Positions 23,953 to 36,417 of a stretch of DNA of 64,000 nt are shown here, in pieces (position 1 is the stretch's first letter; every line of letters begins with the position of its first letter). The position numbers and the translations under genes are program-made. This DNA comes from Hybos culiciformis (taxonomy: Eukaryota > Arthropoda > Insecta > Diptera > Hybotidae), in NCBI GenBank assembly GCA_964007475.1, contig OZ023275.1, positions 13,495,829 to 13,559,828 of the forward strand, given 5' to 3'. The notes under the pieces are model-generated. The model was given only the letters and a program-made list of their open reading frames with translations, was not told the DNA's origin and ran no database searches.

Positions 23953-24527
23953 TAGAGCGGATATAAATGCCTAAATGCCTAGAGACTAGGCATTTTGCCT
24001 TTTTTGATGTTTTTGGCTTAGCGAGACTTTTTTGGAAATCTCAGACTAGCGAGCCTAAAATGACAATTTTTTGGTAATTTTTTGAAATTTTTTCGAAATT
24101 GGTTCGTTTCAATAATCCTGGATTCAAGACTGTTGTCGACATGAATACTGCTTTGAATCATCAATCCTATACAACGCAAGAATTTGTTTTGAATCTTTCA
24201 GCTAGCGAGCTAGCTGCTGAAAAGTATTGTTCCACAACATCGGCTGATGTTGAACTATCTTTTTCAGCATACGAAGATGTTTTGACAGACAAACGTAGAT
24301 CTTTTTTGTTCGAAAATCTAAAACAGCACTGCATTGTACTTTTCAATCGTGAAAAATAATAATATTGGTTTCGAAATCCTTTAAAAGTGTGTTTTTTTTT
24401 TCATATTTTTGCGCGACTTTTCATAGAGTTTTTTTTAGAGACTTTCACAGGACAGTTTTCTCAATTTTTCAGGACTTTTTAGGCGCCTAAAATAGTTTTT
24501 ATGCGAGACTTTTTTATCCGCCCTAGA
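23953..24527 (+). mobile_element. 575-bp hAT element, internally deleted
   Basis: Flanked by a perfect 8-bp direct repeat, GTAATTAT, at 23945-23952 and 24528-24535, as expected for hAT. The ends are TAGAGCGGATA and, inverted, TATCCGCCCTA(GA), matching at 10 of 11 bases. Sub-terminal regions carry repeated GCGAGACTTTT and CCTAAAAT motifs in both halves. The centre still encodes the C-terminal part of a transposase. Confidence 0.82.
24099..24359 (+). pseudogene. hAT transposase C-terminal (hATC dimerisation) fragment
   Basis: Open frame of 86 codons ending in TAA. The segment TTSADVELSFSAYEDVLTDK followed by RRSFLFENLKQHCIVLFN has the arrangement of the hAT C-terminal dimerisation region in insect transposase-like proteins (S-x-x-x-E-x-S-F-S ... 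K-R-R-x-S-x-x-x-E-N-L). The zinc-finger BED domain and catalytic core are absent, and the frame begins at a non-ATG codon inside a deleted copy, so it is a relic. Assignment is from motif memory, not a search. Confidence 0.65.
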
Positions 24528-25514
24528 GTAATTATATAAGTTTACTACCGCAGTTATTATTCTTAATTCATTTTTTTTTTTGTATACCACACATAAATAG
24601 GTGAAAATTAAAAAAGGAAAAAGTAGGAAAATGTCATTATTTTTCTTCAATGTTTCTGGTAACGATTTCCTTTTTTTTTTCCTATCATTTTTCGTCTTTT
24701 TTTTATCCATTGCTATCAGTTAAAAAGGTGAATGATTCATTTCAAATTTTTCATTTAATTTCATATTTTTATATCTGTGAAAAGATAAAAAAAAAAGAAG
24801 AAAAAAGTAAACGCAATTCAAGACTTATGGGAAAATATTATGATTTTCCTTTAGAATTACTTTTTTTTTCTTTTTTTTTTTTTGAAATCTGTACCAAAGC
24901 GACAAAATAAGAAAAAAAAAAGAAAATTTTTTTTTCATTTGATTCATGAGAGTAAAAAAAAAAAATAAAAAAAAACCATTAAAACCAGTGACAAATAGTA
25001 AAATTATGAAATTTTATTAGTTTTCACGAATCATAAATTTTTTTAATTTATTTTATTAAAAAAAAAATTGAGGGCAAAATATATGCATAACCCTCTCGTG
25101 GTAGGAGTTAAGCTGTTAAATTAATATATTCCTTTTTATTTTGACTTTATATATATTTGACTTTTATGTTGTGGCGTAAAGAATTATTTAAATTATTTTC
25201 AGTTAAATAACACGATAATATAACTTCAGAAGATAGTCAAAATAAAAATTATATATTTCTTTCTTTTCCCCTATTAATACAGTTAAGAACAACATTAATT
25301 TGTTTTGTATATATAAATTTTTTACATAGAGGAATTTATGCTTTCCGGAAAATATGAAAAATTAAGATTTGTAAACATTATAATATTAAAATTTATGGCG
25401 GGAAAAATTGCATTAATCAAATAGAAAAATTAGCAATCAACAGAGTTAGGTTTTAAGTAAAGAAAAAAAATATTTAAATTGTATGTTTCGTTTATGTAAT
25501 TTACGTGTTGCAAA

Positions 25515-25563
25515 CTGTCGGTGCGAATGGGAAATTTTCCCACCAATTCATTATGATCGACAG
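25515..25563. other. dyad-symmetric, low-AT motif
   Basis: CTGTCG (25515-25520) and CGACAG (25558-25563) flank the perfect 15-bp palindrome TGGGAAATTTTCCCA (25528-25542), placed off-centre. It stands out from AT-rich surroundings. Function unknown; it could be a protein-binding site or an old repeat end. Confidence 0.3.
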
Positions 25564-26980
25564 AAATTTTGTTTTCGATTAAAATGTGTTCCTTTTTGAA
25601 ACCCTTTTAAATATTTGCTCAGAGCTACAGTACAAATTAAGTTCTCCTTATTCTTACAACATAAATATTTGGTGGTGCAATTTTGATTTCTCTTATGATT
25701 TATAAAATTACAATTAAGACAATTTATGTATAATTTTTTACAATTAGAAACATAAAAAAAAAATCATAAATTCAATATTTCGGTGTTTATATAATGTTTA
25801 TTGCGTGAGCTTATTTCATTACTTTTTTGTCGCATAGCCTAAAGATATTATTAAAAAACAATATACTGTATAGTAAGTAGTATATAAGGTCACTTTATAT
25901 GTAGGTACAATTTTTTTTGTTACCTTATTCAAAAATTTTATTTTTTGAAAATTAAAAAACATTTATAATTTTTGTCATTATAATTTCAATAAGTTTACAA
26001 AGTCCTCATGCATAAATTCTGTGTTCATTGTTGACAAAAAAGGAATAACCACAAATTTTAATTAATAAGCGAAAAAAAAAAAAAAAACCCAATGAACAAT
26101 TTATGAAAAAGAAGTTAAAAAAAAAAAAATAAGTAAATGAAGAAAAAAAAAAAAAAAAATCAATTATTAATTAAGTATATAAAATTCAAAAGAGCTTAAA
26201 AAGGGTTAATTAAATTGGCATTAAAATTTCGTAAAACTAATTAATTATTTAAGTATCAAAAACATAAAAGTATTTTCCGTACTCAATTAAAAAAATAAAA
26301 AATCTAAGGTATCCTGTAACAATATACTTTACACACACGTAACAAATTTTCATGAAAATAACGTATATATATACCAACCAACATGTCTAAAAAGAAAAAT
26401 AAAAAACATTTCTGTATATATTGATTTTATAAGATGACTATGAAAGCTTGGAAAAACTTAGTACATCATTTTGATAATTTTCCATTTTTTCCTTTTTTGA
26501 AATGAAAAATTCTTCATTTTTTTTGTTCTATTAAAAGAATCAATATTAATACCTATTTAATTATATAAGAAAAGCAGACACAAGAGTTGAAAAATTCTAT
26601 GCCATAGGATATTATTTGTCTGACGTATATAAAATTAGAAAATGTGAAAAAAAAATAAATTAATTAAATTTTTGATTATTTGTTATTGTTTCACATTTAG
26701 TAAGATTTTTTAGAATAGATTTTATTCTACTTGAAATTTCAACTTTCTATTATTTAGGTATTTTATGTAGGACGATCAAAAGTACTTCGATCCGGTATTG
26801 ATGGGAATAAAAAACATAATTGTAAATACTTGTACCTGTTCTTGTCTGGAATAATTTAGGTAAAGTAATATTTTTTTTCATTACGAGTTTCATTTTTTTC
26901 ATTACAAGTTTTTTTCAAAGCTGAGGAATAAGAATTTGTCGAGGTACACAAAGATAGTCGAAAAGTTAGTTGTATTGGGA

Positions 26981-27061
<81 letters not shown>
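26981..27061. repeat. poly(A) plus (AT)n microsatellite
   Basis: A run of about 20 A followed by roughly 60 bp of pure AT dinucleotides. Confidence 0.95.
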
Positions 27062-27063
<2 letters not shown>

Positions 27064-27445
27064 GGAATTTTCATTGCAATAACTAAATAATTTATTGCAG
27101 ATCTCAAGTGGTCCAAATTTTAAAAAAAACTTATTCAAACAAAAATTTTAATTATTAACTTCGGAAAACATTTAAATTTGGGCAAAATATTAATAAAAAT
27201 TTCCTACTCAAAAATTTATTACTTTTTTTTTATACATAATTATTAGAGGCTTACTTATTAATAGAATTTAAAATTTTTACCTATAAGTTAAATATACAAA
27301 TAAAAATTAAAAATTAATGAAATAATCTTTTAATTTTTATTATTCAAAGGGATCTATTGGTTAAGGACTTAAAGGTTAATGCCAAATAGTCATTCATTTA
27401 GTTTAATGAAGTTTCATTTTGCTGTTGTCTTAGAAGGAAATTTAC

Positions 27446-27565
27446 ATGAATAAATTTTAAGTTTAATTTTTATATAAACTTAAGACAATTCATAAGATTT
27501 TGTTAATGAATAAATTTTAAGTTTAATTTTTATATAAACTTAAGACAATTCATAAGATTTTGTTA
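27446..27565. repeat. perfect 60-bp tandem duplication
   Basis: 27446-27505 and 27506-27565 read identically, starting ATGAATAAATTTTAAGTTTA. The unit is not a multiple of any shorter repeat. Confidence 0.95.
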
Positions 27566-30500
27566 TTCGAAATGATTATACTTATAGATTTATTTTTATA
27601 CTGTGGAAAATTAAATAAAAGGGCAAGAAGCTTTAGCAACGAATAATTTGGAGATAAATAACACTTTCTTTAATAATTGTTTTGCTAAATCTATGATTGG
27701 CTTATTAAAAAAAATCAACGAATCAAAATAGACCATGACTATAAAAATGTGGTCAAAAATGATTCATTATAAGCTCAGATTTTATAATTTCAATAACTTA
27801 TGAATGATTATTACGGTATACCACATTTATTCTTAACTAATTAAAGTGATTCGAAATATTCATATGAATAAATTAATTTCAATTCTAACATTATTCTTTC
27901 TAACTACAATTTCAAAATGTCTTTCTAAGATTTCAGAATAACATATTTACAATATGCCAGTCAGTTTAACATTTTAAGAAAACAAGTACATATACAGAGG
28001 AATTGGTGTATAAAAATTATTTTATTTATAAATGCATCTTTGAAAATCACAAAACAAACAGTTATTTATGTATATCTAATCTTAACATAAGCGTGGAAAA
28101 ATTTATGTTTTGTGATAGTTTTCCAATTTAAATTTCAATTGACTTTTCGAACTAGTTGAACACACAAAATTGTGTTCTGATGTCACTTCAATTTCTTAAT
28201 GTTTTACATAAACAAAATATATATATTTATATATAAGTATTTCTAGAGCAATTTCAAACTTTCGTTATTTTATTTTTTTATTTTTATTTCTAGAATGGTT
28301 TTTTTATCCAATTTTAATTAAGACGACTCTATCAGGCATATCGAAATGTAATATATTGTAATTGAATTGCAGTAATGTTTATATGTTAAAAATATAAATT
28401 TCTAAAGCGGGCAATGATATATTTGCATAAGAATCAATTAAATTTTTTGTAATAGCCAATAAAGATGTAAAATTGTCATCAAAAATAGTTTTTTCTTATT
28501 TTTGATGGGTTATGCGATTAAAAGAATTATGATGTTTTTAAATTTTTCTTCAAAACTTATTAAAACCAATCTTTTATATTTGTTTTGCTATTTCCTTACA
28601 TATACAGTCATAAATGTGATACTCTTTTCACAGTTTATAAATTTCAATGTTTTTAGTTTTGTTTTGTATAAGACAAAAACTTTACTTGGAAATTGCTGTT
28701 TTGAATAGTTTTCTTTAAAGTTTACAAAGCTTTTAATTTAAGGAATTGTACATTCTGCTAATATATGCTGCATTCATTTATTTATGTAATTGATTTAAAA
28801 TAAAATAAGCTTATTACTTTCATCCATAACTTATTCAATTTGATGTTTATACAATTTTTTAAATCTACTTAAATCGTTCGGTATACAAAAAAGGTTATTT
28901 TCAAAAGAAAATATAATGAAAAGAGTTTTGATTTTAATTAATAAATTTAATTTAATTAGAGAACATTTTTTGTTGACAATTGACGAAGGATTTTAATTTT
29001 TATGATACATTGTATTTGTATGCACAACTTTTCAAATATTTCTGTCAAATAACAAATATTGAATAATAAATTTTGAAAAAAACAATCTTTTAGGAGTCTT
29101 TCTTACATAATTTGAAATACTTCTATACTTGATTGAATAAAATTTTTAAATTAGAGCCTAAGTATAAAGTTTCTGAGTTTGCGTAGCTTAGATAATCTAG
29201 ACGATGATTTTCAAGTATTTCATCTAACTGTTGATGCAGTTTGATAAACCAGTTGTTCGACGCTTTTGACCTGATTACGGTCAGAATAAGCACTCGCTCA
29301 AAAGCTTTCACTATCTTAGCTATAGTAATACTCTACTCTACAAATGTTTTTCTGATTAACAATACTCTGCTAATATTTCTACATAAATTGTTTGGTAATC
29401 TATTTGTGGAAAAAATTGCATATAATTTTCGTTACTTATAAAGTTTGAGGTCATTCAAGGAAAATCCAAGAAACCAAGTTTATCTGTTAATCATTCTTTA
29501 ATTAATATCTTTCATAAGATCTAAACTAAAAGTACTATGACTTTTATTTAATAATACAATGTAATCAAATGGTATATTTTCTTAAGATTTTCTATTATTT
29601 GTTAATTAGGCCGAAAAGAACAGATTTAACTTTAACAGAGAAGTAAAAAATAATTTAAGGATATAATAAAAATTTCAAGTTTTTTTTTTTTAAGATATAA
29701 AACATGTTCTACGTTATATATATTTTTAAAATGAATTATATGCTGATGACAGGAAGGATTAATTATTATTTTTATGCTGATTTTCAATTAAATGAACGTG
29801 TATACATATAAAAGTAATAATATAATATAAATATAATAATAATTGTAAAATAAAATATTATAAAAAAAAAATATAACATCATCAAATATATATAAATGTA
29901 TATATTTTTGTATATTCCAGCAGTACTAAAAAAGTGATAAATAAAAAGATTTATTTTTTTTTTCCAGAATTTTGTTTTTTTTTTTCGCTGATTCAGATTA
30001 TTTTCTTTTATATCCTTTTTCTTACTTTTCCATTTGGACGTCACCATCAATAACAATAACCATTAGTATTTTGCTTTCGGTGAATGAAAAATAGATTATT
30101 ATTATATTTTTTTTCCTGATTATTTTTATGCCATTATTTTGTAAATAAAAAGGACAAATAACAAACTTTTATGCTAGATTAAATAGATATTAGAAAGTTT
30201 TTGGCTTTGATAGGTAATTTTTGTTTTGAAAATTACGCTTACTTGAATAGAAATATGAAAAGCTTTGCAAGTCAGTGATAATTTTGTTTTTTTTGGGTTT
30301 TTATATATAAGATTGGAAAGAGAAACTTATTATATTATGGTTTACTTTTAGCAGTATATATAACTATATATTTATGTTTTTATATTATATGTATATAGTA
30401 TAGAAGTTTATGTATTTGAAAATAATTGGATGTATACATATTTTAACATAAATTTATTTGTAAAGAAGCATACAAACAGTTTCTTTTTTATTTTGATTGA

Positions 30501-33000
30501 ATCAATTTAAATATAATTGACACGAAATTTTATTATATATGTTCGAGATAATTTAATTTTTGTTTTTGAAATAATATGTTCTAATTATTTTATAGTTGAA
30601 AGTCTGAAAGATTTTGTAATCAATCTAAAACAAACTTCTTATACCAAATTGTGAGAACAGTATGAGTTTCAGCTAATTTATCGATTTCAAAAACTGTTTT
30701 ATTTTCAATCAATCAGTTATTATATTATACTACATTTTATCAATATTCAGATTTCCTTTCCATTTTTGTATAAATTTATTTTATTTTGACCTTTTTTTCT
30801 TAAAATTTTATTTTTTACCTGTCATTTTACTCAAAATTGACTTTTTCATCAATATTGTGAAATCAGTTATAAAATTAAGGATTGATGTTTACCCTAAATT
30901 ACAATATTAAACGAAGATTGAAAGATTCTCATTATAATTACAATAATAATCCTTAAAAAATTAGGATTGAGAATATTCGAAGCATATAAATTAAGATTTT
31001 GAGAAATAAATTATAAAAAATATAAAAAAAAAACTATAGTTACTTAAATTAATTAAAAATAAAATTTTATCTTTAACTATATACTAAACTCGAAATTAGC
31101 CAATTTTTTTTGTCTGCAGTATTATGATGTTCCCTTAGTTGCAGTTAAATACACATGTATATATATATATATAACTTTTTATATAAAATTATCACACAAT
31201 ATTATATACACATAAGTTAAATTTATTATAAAAGAATACCCCGTTGGTAAATATAATATAATTTAATAGATCTTTTACCAAGTAATAACAATTTTGTGAG
31301 AGTATTATCGTAATAATAATAATAATAATAATATTATCATAATATTTAAGAATCTGAAATGGTAAAGTCAAATTAAATTAAAACTTACTGTACTTGCATT
31401 TTTATTATCATTATATTATTATTACTATTATTATTATTATTTTTTCCTTATACATATTACTTTATGTATTTTACGTACGTACTATTGTTCTGAATATCCG
31501 AACATTTTATGTTAAATTTAAGTTTACATAATACCTAAAAAAGGAAGAAAAAAATAATACAATTTTTTTTTTATTTTTTTTATTTACATTTCAGTTTGTT
31601 CATTTTGTATACATTTAGGTTTTTATGGGAATAGGAAATTATCCAAGGAACATATTATATGTTAGTATGTTTGTATTTAAATGTAATATAGTTATAAAGT
31701 AAGTGCAAATATATAGTTAGCTGAACATACATATTACACTCAAAATGTTATATTTTGGACTTTTCAATATAGTCGGATACACAGTTTGTGGTAATGATTA
31801 TGCCAAAAAAGTTTTTTTAGTTTTTGTTGTTTATTTCTTACCATTTAAATATAATAATAATAGTTACATATGTATATTAATTTCTAAAGTATTCTTTATT
31901 TGTTTTATTTTAAATGAGACTTACGAGGGCTATATCGTTAATTAAATTGAAATAAAATAATATTATAAATATAAAAAAAAATATATTTAAACATATATGT
32001 ATATTATATATAAGTGTACTGCATTTATTTATTATATTGTTTTTATATGTTTTCGACAACATATTATTTAGTATATTATTCATCTTATCCTGGGGAAAAA
32101 TAATAGTGATAGATTTTAAAGACCATTTCTCTGTAGAATTTGTAAAAAAAAAAATCAGTACACAACATGTAGTATTTAATTGAAAACTTTTATTTTTTAT
32201 ATATATGTTTATGGCTAACTTATTGAAGAAACTTAAAAAAATATGTTTAACTCCTGTTTGTATCTTAAAATTAAAGTATCTTAAATCGAAATGTTGAAAA
32301 CAGGCATCCTATAATTAATATATGAAGTACTATTTTGTATTTTAATTGTTTCTAATGATTTACTGAACCTTCCTCGTTGAAAAAAAAAACAACACATACA
32401 TAATTTCATTTTATTTTAAAGAACTTTAAGGATACTGTACCTAAATATTATGTTTAAAAATATTTTTTTATGCAAATAAGAATGCTGGATAAAAATTGTA
32501 TCACAAAGAGTTGAGATATGATTTCTAGAGAATTCTCTAGACAACTAGGATTATTTCGTTAGTTTTCAAGAAATAGGTAATTTCTGAAAACATTGCTCAA
32601 TTGGGGAGTAGAAAAATTTTAACACGAAAGTGTACTACTATTATATTTAAGAGCTATATTGTCTTGAATTTCTAATAATTATTTAAGGAAAATTAAAATT
32701 TTTCTTTTTATTTCCGATTTCAACTATAAATTACATACAAATAACTATATAATATACTGTATTATAGTGCATATGTTCCAGTATATAATATCCCACAAAT
32801 TTATGGCAAAAAGAAAAGCTAAATTCTCAAAACAATATTAAATACATTGAGAAATTAATTTTAAGTTAGGGTCGACGAAATATTATACCTTAAGATTTAA
32901 AATTCTAATTATCATAATTTTTTGTAATGATGCGAAAAATAATTTATTTTTATTTACGCTTATAAATTTTATTTTTAAGTTATTTATTCAAATTCTGGCA

Positions 33001-33008
<8 letters not shown>

Positions 33009-33093
<85 letters not shown>
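33009..33093. repeat. (AT)n microsatellite
   Basis: About 85 bp of AT dinucleotides with one ATAC interruption near 33079. Confidence 0.95.
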
Positions 33094-33094
<1 letters not shown>

Positions 33095-33623
33095 TTTTAT
33101 TAATAAATGGTTTATGTTTCTTACGCGTGGATTAAAATTAAAGATTATGTCCCTATTAAAATTTTTCAAGTTCAAAACAATCATATAATAATATTGAGCC
33201 TAAATATCTGAATACATAAATATATATATTAAATGTTATATATACAATATGTAATAAAAAAAAAGATAATATTATTATGTATATATTTATATATACATAC
33301 GTTTAAATTTTATATTTTAAATTAGTATTCTAATAGGATTTCAATAACGCGAAAATTCAGCATTGATATTATTATACTCATTATTATAAAATTTGTTATC
33401 AGATAATCATAAAGAATAATAAAAAACAGAGCATATTTTAGTTATGTAATGGAGCGTCTTGTTATTTGGATAAATTTTGAAGAATAAATCACGTTCGTCA
33501 CAAACCATATAAAATGTAAATTAAAAAAAAAAAACATTTAATTCTTTTTGTTCGGCTGCGAAGTCAATGTTGATAAAACCTTGTATCCTTATCAGAGCTA
33601 GTCATGTTCGATATTTCTGAAAG

Positions 33624-33702
33624 TATCGATATTGCATATGGAAAAATATTGGGAACTTAATATATCGATACCAAAAAGTATCGATGAACATGAATATCGA
33701 TA
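33624..33702. promoter_or_regulatory. cluster of TATCGATA sites
   Basis: Exact TATCGATA at 33624-33631, 33663-33670 and 33695-33702, plus TATCGATG at 33679-33686. TATCGATA is the core bound by DREF/BEAF-type factors in flies. However, the cluster sits in duplicated, probably transposon-derived DNA: TCATGTTC near 33602 is echoed inverted at 33684-33691. It may therefore be part of a repeat and not a host promoter. The same sites recur in block A copy 2 from 36467. Confidence 0.35.
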
Positions 33703-34215
33703 AATGACAAACTATAGAAAAAAAAAATTAACGCACAATTATCTGTTTACGCGGTTTTTTTATATACTATTTTCAAATGATGCGGTGCAACAAAACATCT
33801 GAATTGTCTTTTTATTAAATTATTTTTCTGCCGTCAGAAAAATGGAAATCGGTGAAAATTGGAATTGAAGAAATCGGGTCTGAAGGCGGTTTACGATGAA
33901 AGTTGATATTAGAAAAATATTAGAAAATATTTTGGGAAATATTTTAAATCGAAATGTTGAAATAGGGCTCTATACTTCATTTATATCTTCTTTTTTTTTT
34001 TTTAAATAAGACCAGCATTCGAAATAAATGAAAAGTATAAACTAATACGTCATATACAATCTCAATATTGTAGAATAGAACATCTTATTGTAATGAACAT
34101 ACATAAAAGTTAAAAAATAAAATAAAAAATCTTTTACAAAATATTTTTATAATTTCTAAAAATAATATTTTTTTTCTCGTAGCCATGAAAATAAATAAAT
34201 TTGAAAATTTTAATC

Positions 34216-34892
34216 TAGGGTTTCCTAATAACCGTAAATTTGGTAACGGCGGATATCGGATACCAATTTCACTACTAACCGAAAAAAAAATTTCTGGTAG
34301 GCCTAAGTCGGTAAAATAAGACAATTATATGTTCATTTGTTTTTAAATCGAAATTTGAGCTTTCGAACATATTTTCATAATTCAACGCCCGTTCTTCAAA
34401 ATGAAGAAAAATATTTTAATGTGCATGTGATCGGTAAGTTGTATTTACAATCGTTCGGTAAATGGTATATTAAATGCGTCATTTATTTATTTAAGAAAAT
34501 TTTATTTAAACACTTCAATTTTATTTACTTTCTTCATTTTGAACTTTTGTATATTTTTTGCATTGCAAATGTATTGATTGCAACTACCTCTCACATGCAC
34601 ATTAAAACAGTATACAAAACATGTTAATAAAATTAGTTATACAGCTCGTTGTGTATATACACAAAAACACATGGACACTTGTCAATATTATATCACTCAA
34701 CCTAACGGTATTGACTCGTGTCTATGTGTTTTTGTGTATACACAACTCGTAGTAATAACAAATTTTATTAACATATGTTGTAATGTACTATTTTTTAATA
34801 ATAATAATCGTTTTGAATTCGGATATCGGATACGATTATCCAATTACTATTCGCGAATACCGATTACAGATGTATCCGTTAACGAAACCCTA
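34216..34892 (+). mobile_element. 677-bp hAT-like element, copy in block A1
   Basis: The ends TAGGGTTTC and GAAACCCTA form a 9-bp inverted repeat. They are flanked by 8-bp near-duplicates, TTTTAATC (34208-34215) and TTTTGATC (34893-34900), matching at 7 of 8. Sub-terminal GGATATCGGATAC occurs near both ends. No transposase frame remains; the ORFs here are featureless. A foldback sequence is nested at 34618-34777. Confidence 0.72.
34618..34777. repeat. 160-bp foldback (imperfect palindrome)
   Basis: The arms share ATGTTAATAAAATT, TTGTGTATA and ACACAAAAACACAT-type blocks in inverted order, and the inner part continues as GTCAATA...TATTGAC around a short loop. A transcript would fold into a long hairpin. 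It also occurs at 37462-37621. Confidence 0.8.
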
Positions 34893-34974
34893 TTTTGATC
34901 AGACAAAAACAAAATAAAATTCATTTCATATTTAAGTTCCCCTATTGAAACAAATTATATTCTGTCTGTAAGTT

Positions 34975-35595
34975 CATTTTTTTTTTCATTCATATACCTT
35001 TTAAAATATTAATATCAGTCAAATACATGCAACTCTTTTATGTAGAGAAGAAAAAAACATAAATAATATTTCAAGAAAACTTGTCAAATGTTGAAGTTAA
35101 AATAATTTATATTTCATTTAAAATTACTTTTATTTTTTATATTTTTTGAATTTTTTAACTCATAGCTTCAAAGATTGTAGTGACATACGAATATGAAAAA
35201 TTGAATTTTGTTTAAGATTTGCATTAACCGATTTAAAAAAAAAAGGATATCGAAAAATTTATGCAACCAAGATTATGTACCATCATTGAACTGCGAACTT
35301 GGAATGAATATAAATCAGTATACCCAAAACAAGAAAACCAAATAATTATATCATCTATGGTTATATGGAGACAGCAAAATTTACAGCAATGTGGTCAGAT
35401 AAATATCCTGGAAATATTACTCAATTACAAATATTAAAATCATATAAACAATGTTCACTGAATTTATTTTCGCAAGTTGATTGTTTTTTCTTGTATGAGC
35501 CTTATCTATATACACAGACGATATAAACATAATATACTAAGTATTAATTTCCAGACTAAAATTCAATCATCATTTTTGGTCGTTTCATTTTGGTC

Positions 35596-35633
<38 letters not shown>

Positions 35634-36217
35634 GGACACAACACAACAGACAATTCTATTTTGAAGAAGAAAAGAGAAAAATTTTCTTTTTTCTTCCGTA
35701 AGAAAATTTAATGATCAATAATTATTTCCGCTCAATAGATTTTGCAGAAGTTTATTGTGAAACTTTGAACAACAATATTGTTATAAATTTTTCTTTTAAA
35801 GCAAAACAAAAAAAAAAAAATTCATTGAAAATATTTTAAAATTTTTGAATCCCAAATTATATCGTATTTTAAGGAAAAAAAAATTAAATAAAATTCTTTA
35901 TCTTTTATTTGAAAAAATAAATCTATCTAGGCCAAAAAATGAATTTTTTTTTTTTTTTAAGGAACACAATAACAAACTTAAAGAATTTTAATTTTGAAAA
36001 TTTTATTTTAATTTTTGTACAAGTTTTCTGTTCTATATATTTCTGTTCAAATATGTAAATTGGAGAATGCTTTGTTAATTCATCATGCGTTTGGAGGGGC
36101 CTGAATAAATTCCATTAATAAATAATTTCAAAAATAAATTTTTATGTATAATTTTTATTGTATAATGGTTCTTTCAAGGTTGCCTTCAGAATTCTTGAAT
36201 ATTTGTCGCAACAATGG
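34975..36217 (-). repeat. block X, inverted arm 2
   Basis: Reverse complement of 22124-23376, starting exactly where block A copy 1 ends and running into the N gap. It carries a few single-base differences and a different AT-repeat length from arm 1, so it is not simply the same reads placed twice. Confidence 0.92.
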
Positions 36218-36417
36218 NNNNNNNNNNNNNNNNNNNNNNNNNNNNNNNNNNNNNNNNNNNNNNNNNNNNNNNNNNNNNNNNNNNNNNNNNNNNNNNNNNN
36301 NNNNNNNNNNNNNNNNNNNNNNNNNNNNNNNNNNNNNNNNNNNNNNNNNNNNNNNNNNNNNNNNNNNNNNNNNNNNNNNNNNNNNNNNNNNNNNNNNNNN
36401 NNNNNNNNNNNNNNNNN
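36218..36417. other. assembly gap, 200 N
   Basis: Exactly 200 N, a conventional placeholder for a gap of unknown size. Open frames that cross it are meaningless. The left flank is inverted block X and the right flank is the second copy of block A. Confidence 0.99.

Larger units (their letters stand above)
24536..33574. other. AT-rich non-coding sequence, 9 kb
   Basis: No supportable gene on either strand. Microsatellites, a 60-bp tandem duplication and a short dyad are listed separately. The minus-strand ORF at 29123-29311 has a more protein-like composition (for example LHQQLDEILENHRLDYLSYA) but no domain I recognise. Confidence 0.5.
33575..34974 (+). repeat. block A, copy 1 of a 1.4-kb direct duplication
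   Basis: Matches 36418-37818 along its whole length. The only difference I noticed is 13 versus 14 T in the poly(T) near 33990. It contains a hAT-like element (34216-34892) and a TATCGATA cluster. Just after its last shared base (34974) comes the inverted copy of block X, whereas copy 2 continues with TTCTTTTTTTCTACG. Confidence 0.95.

Noticed and set aside
29123..29311. 62-codon minus-strand ORF with protein-like composition
   Set aside because: KAFERV at the start resembles part of a reverse-transcriptase motif, but the rest does not fit, and there is no tail, TSD or extension. Not enough to call.
34085..34898. ORFs of 79-106 residues in block A (repeated at 36929-37742)
   Set aside because: They fall within the hAT-like element and its flank, have no domain, and are duplicated only because block A is.
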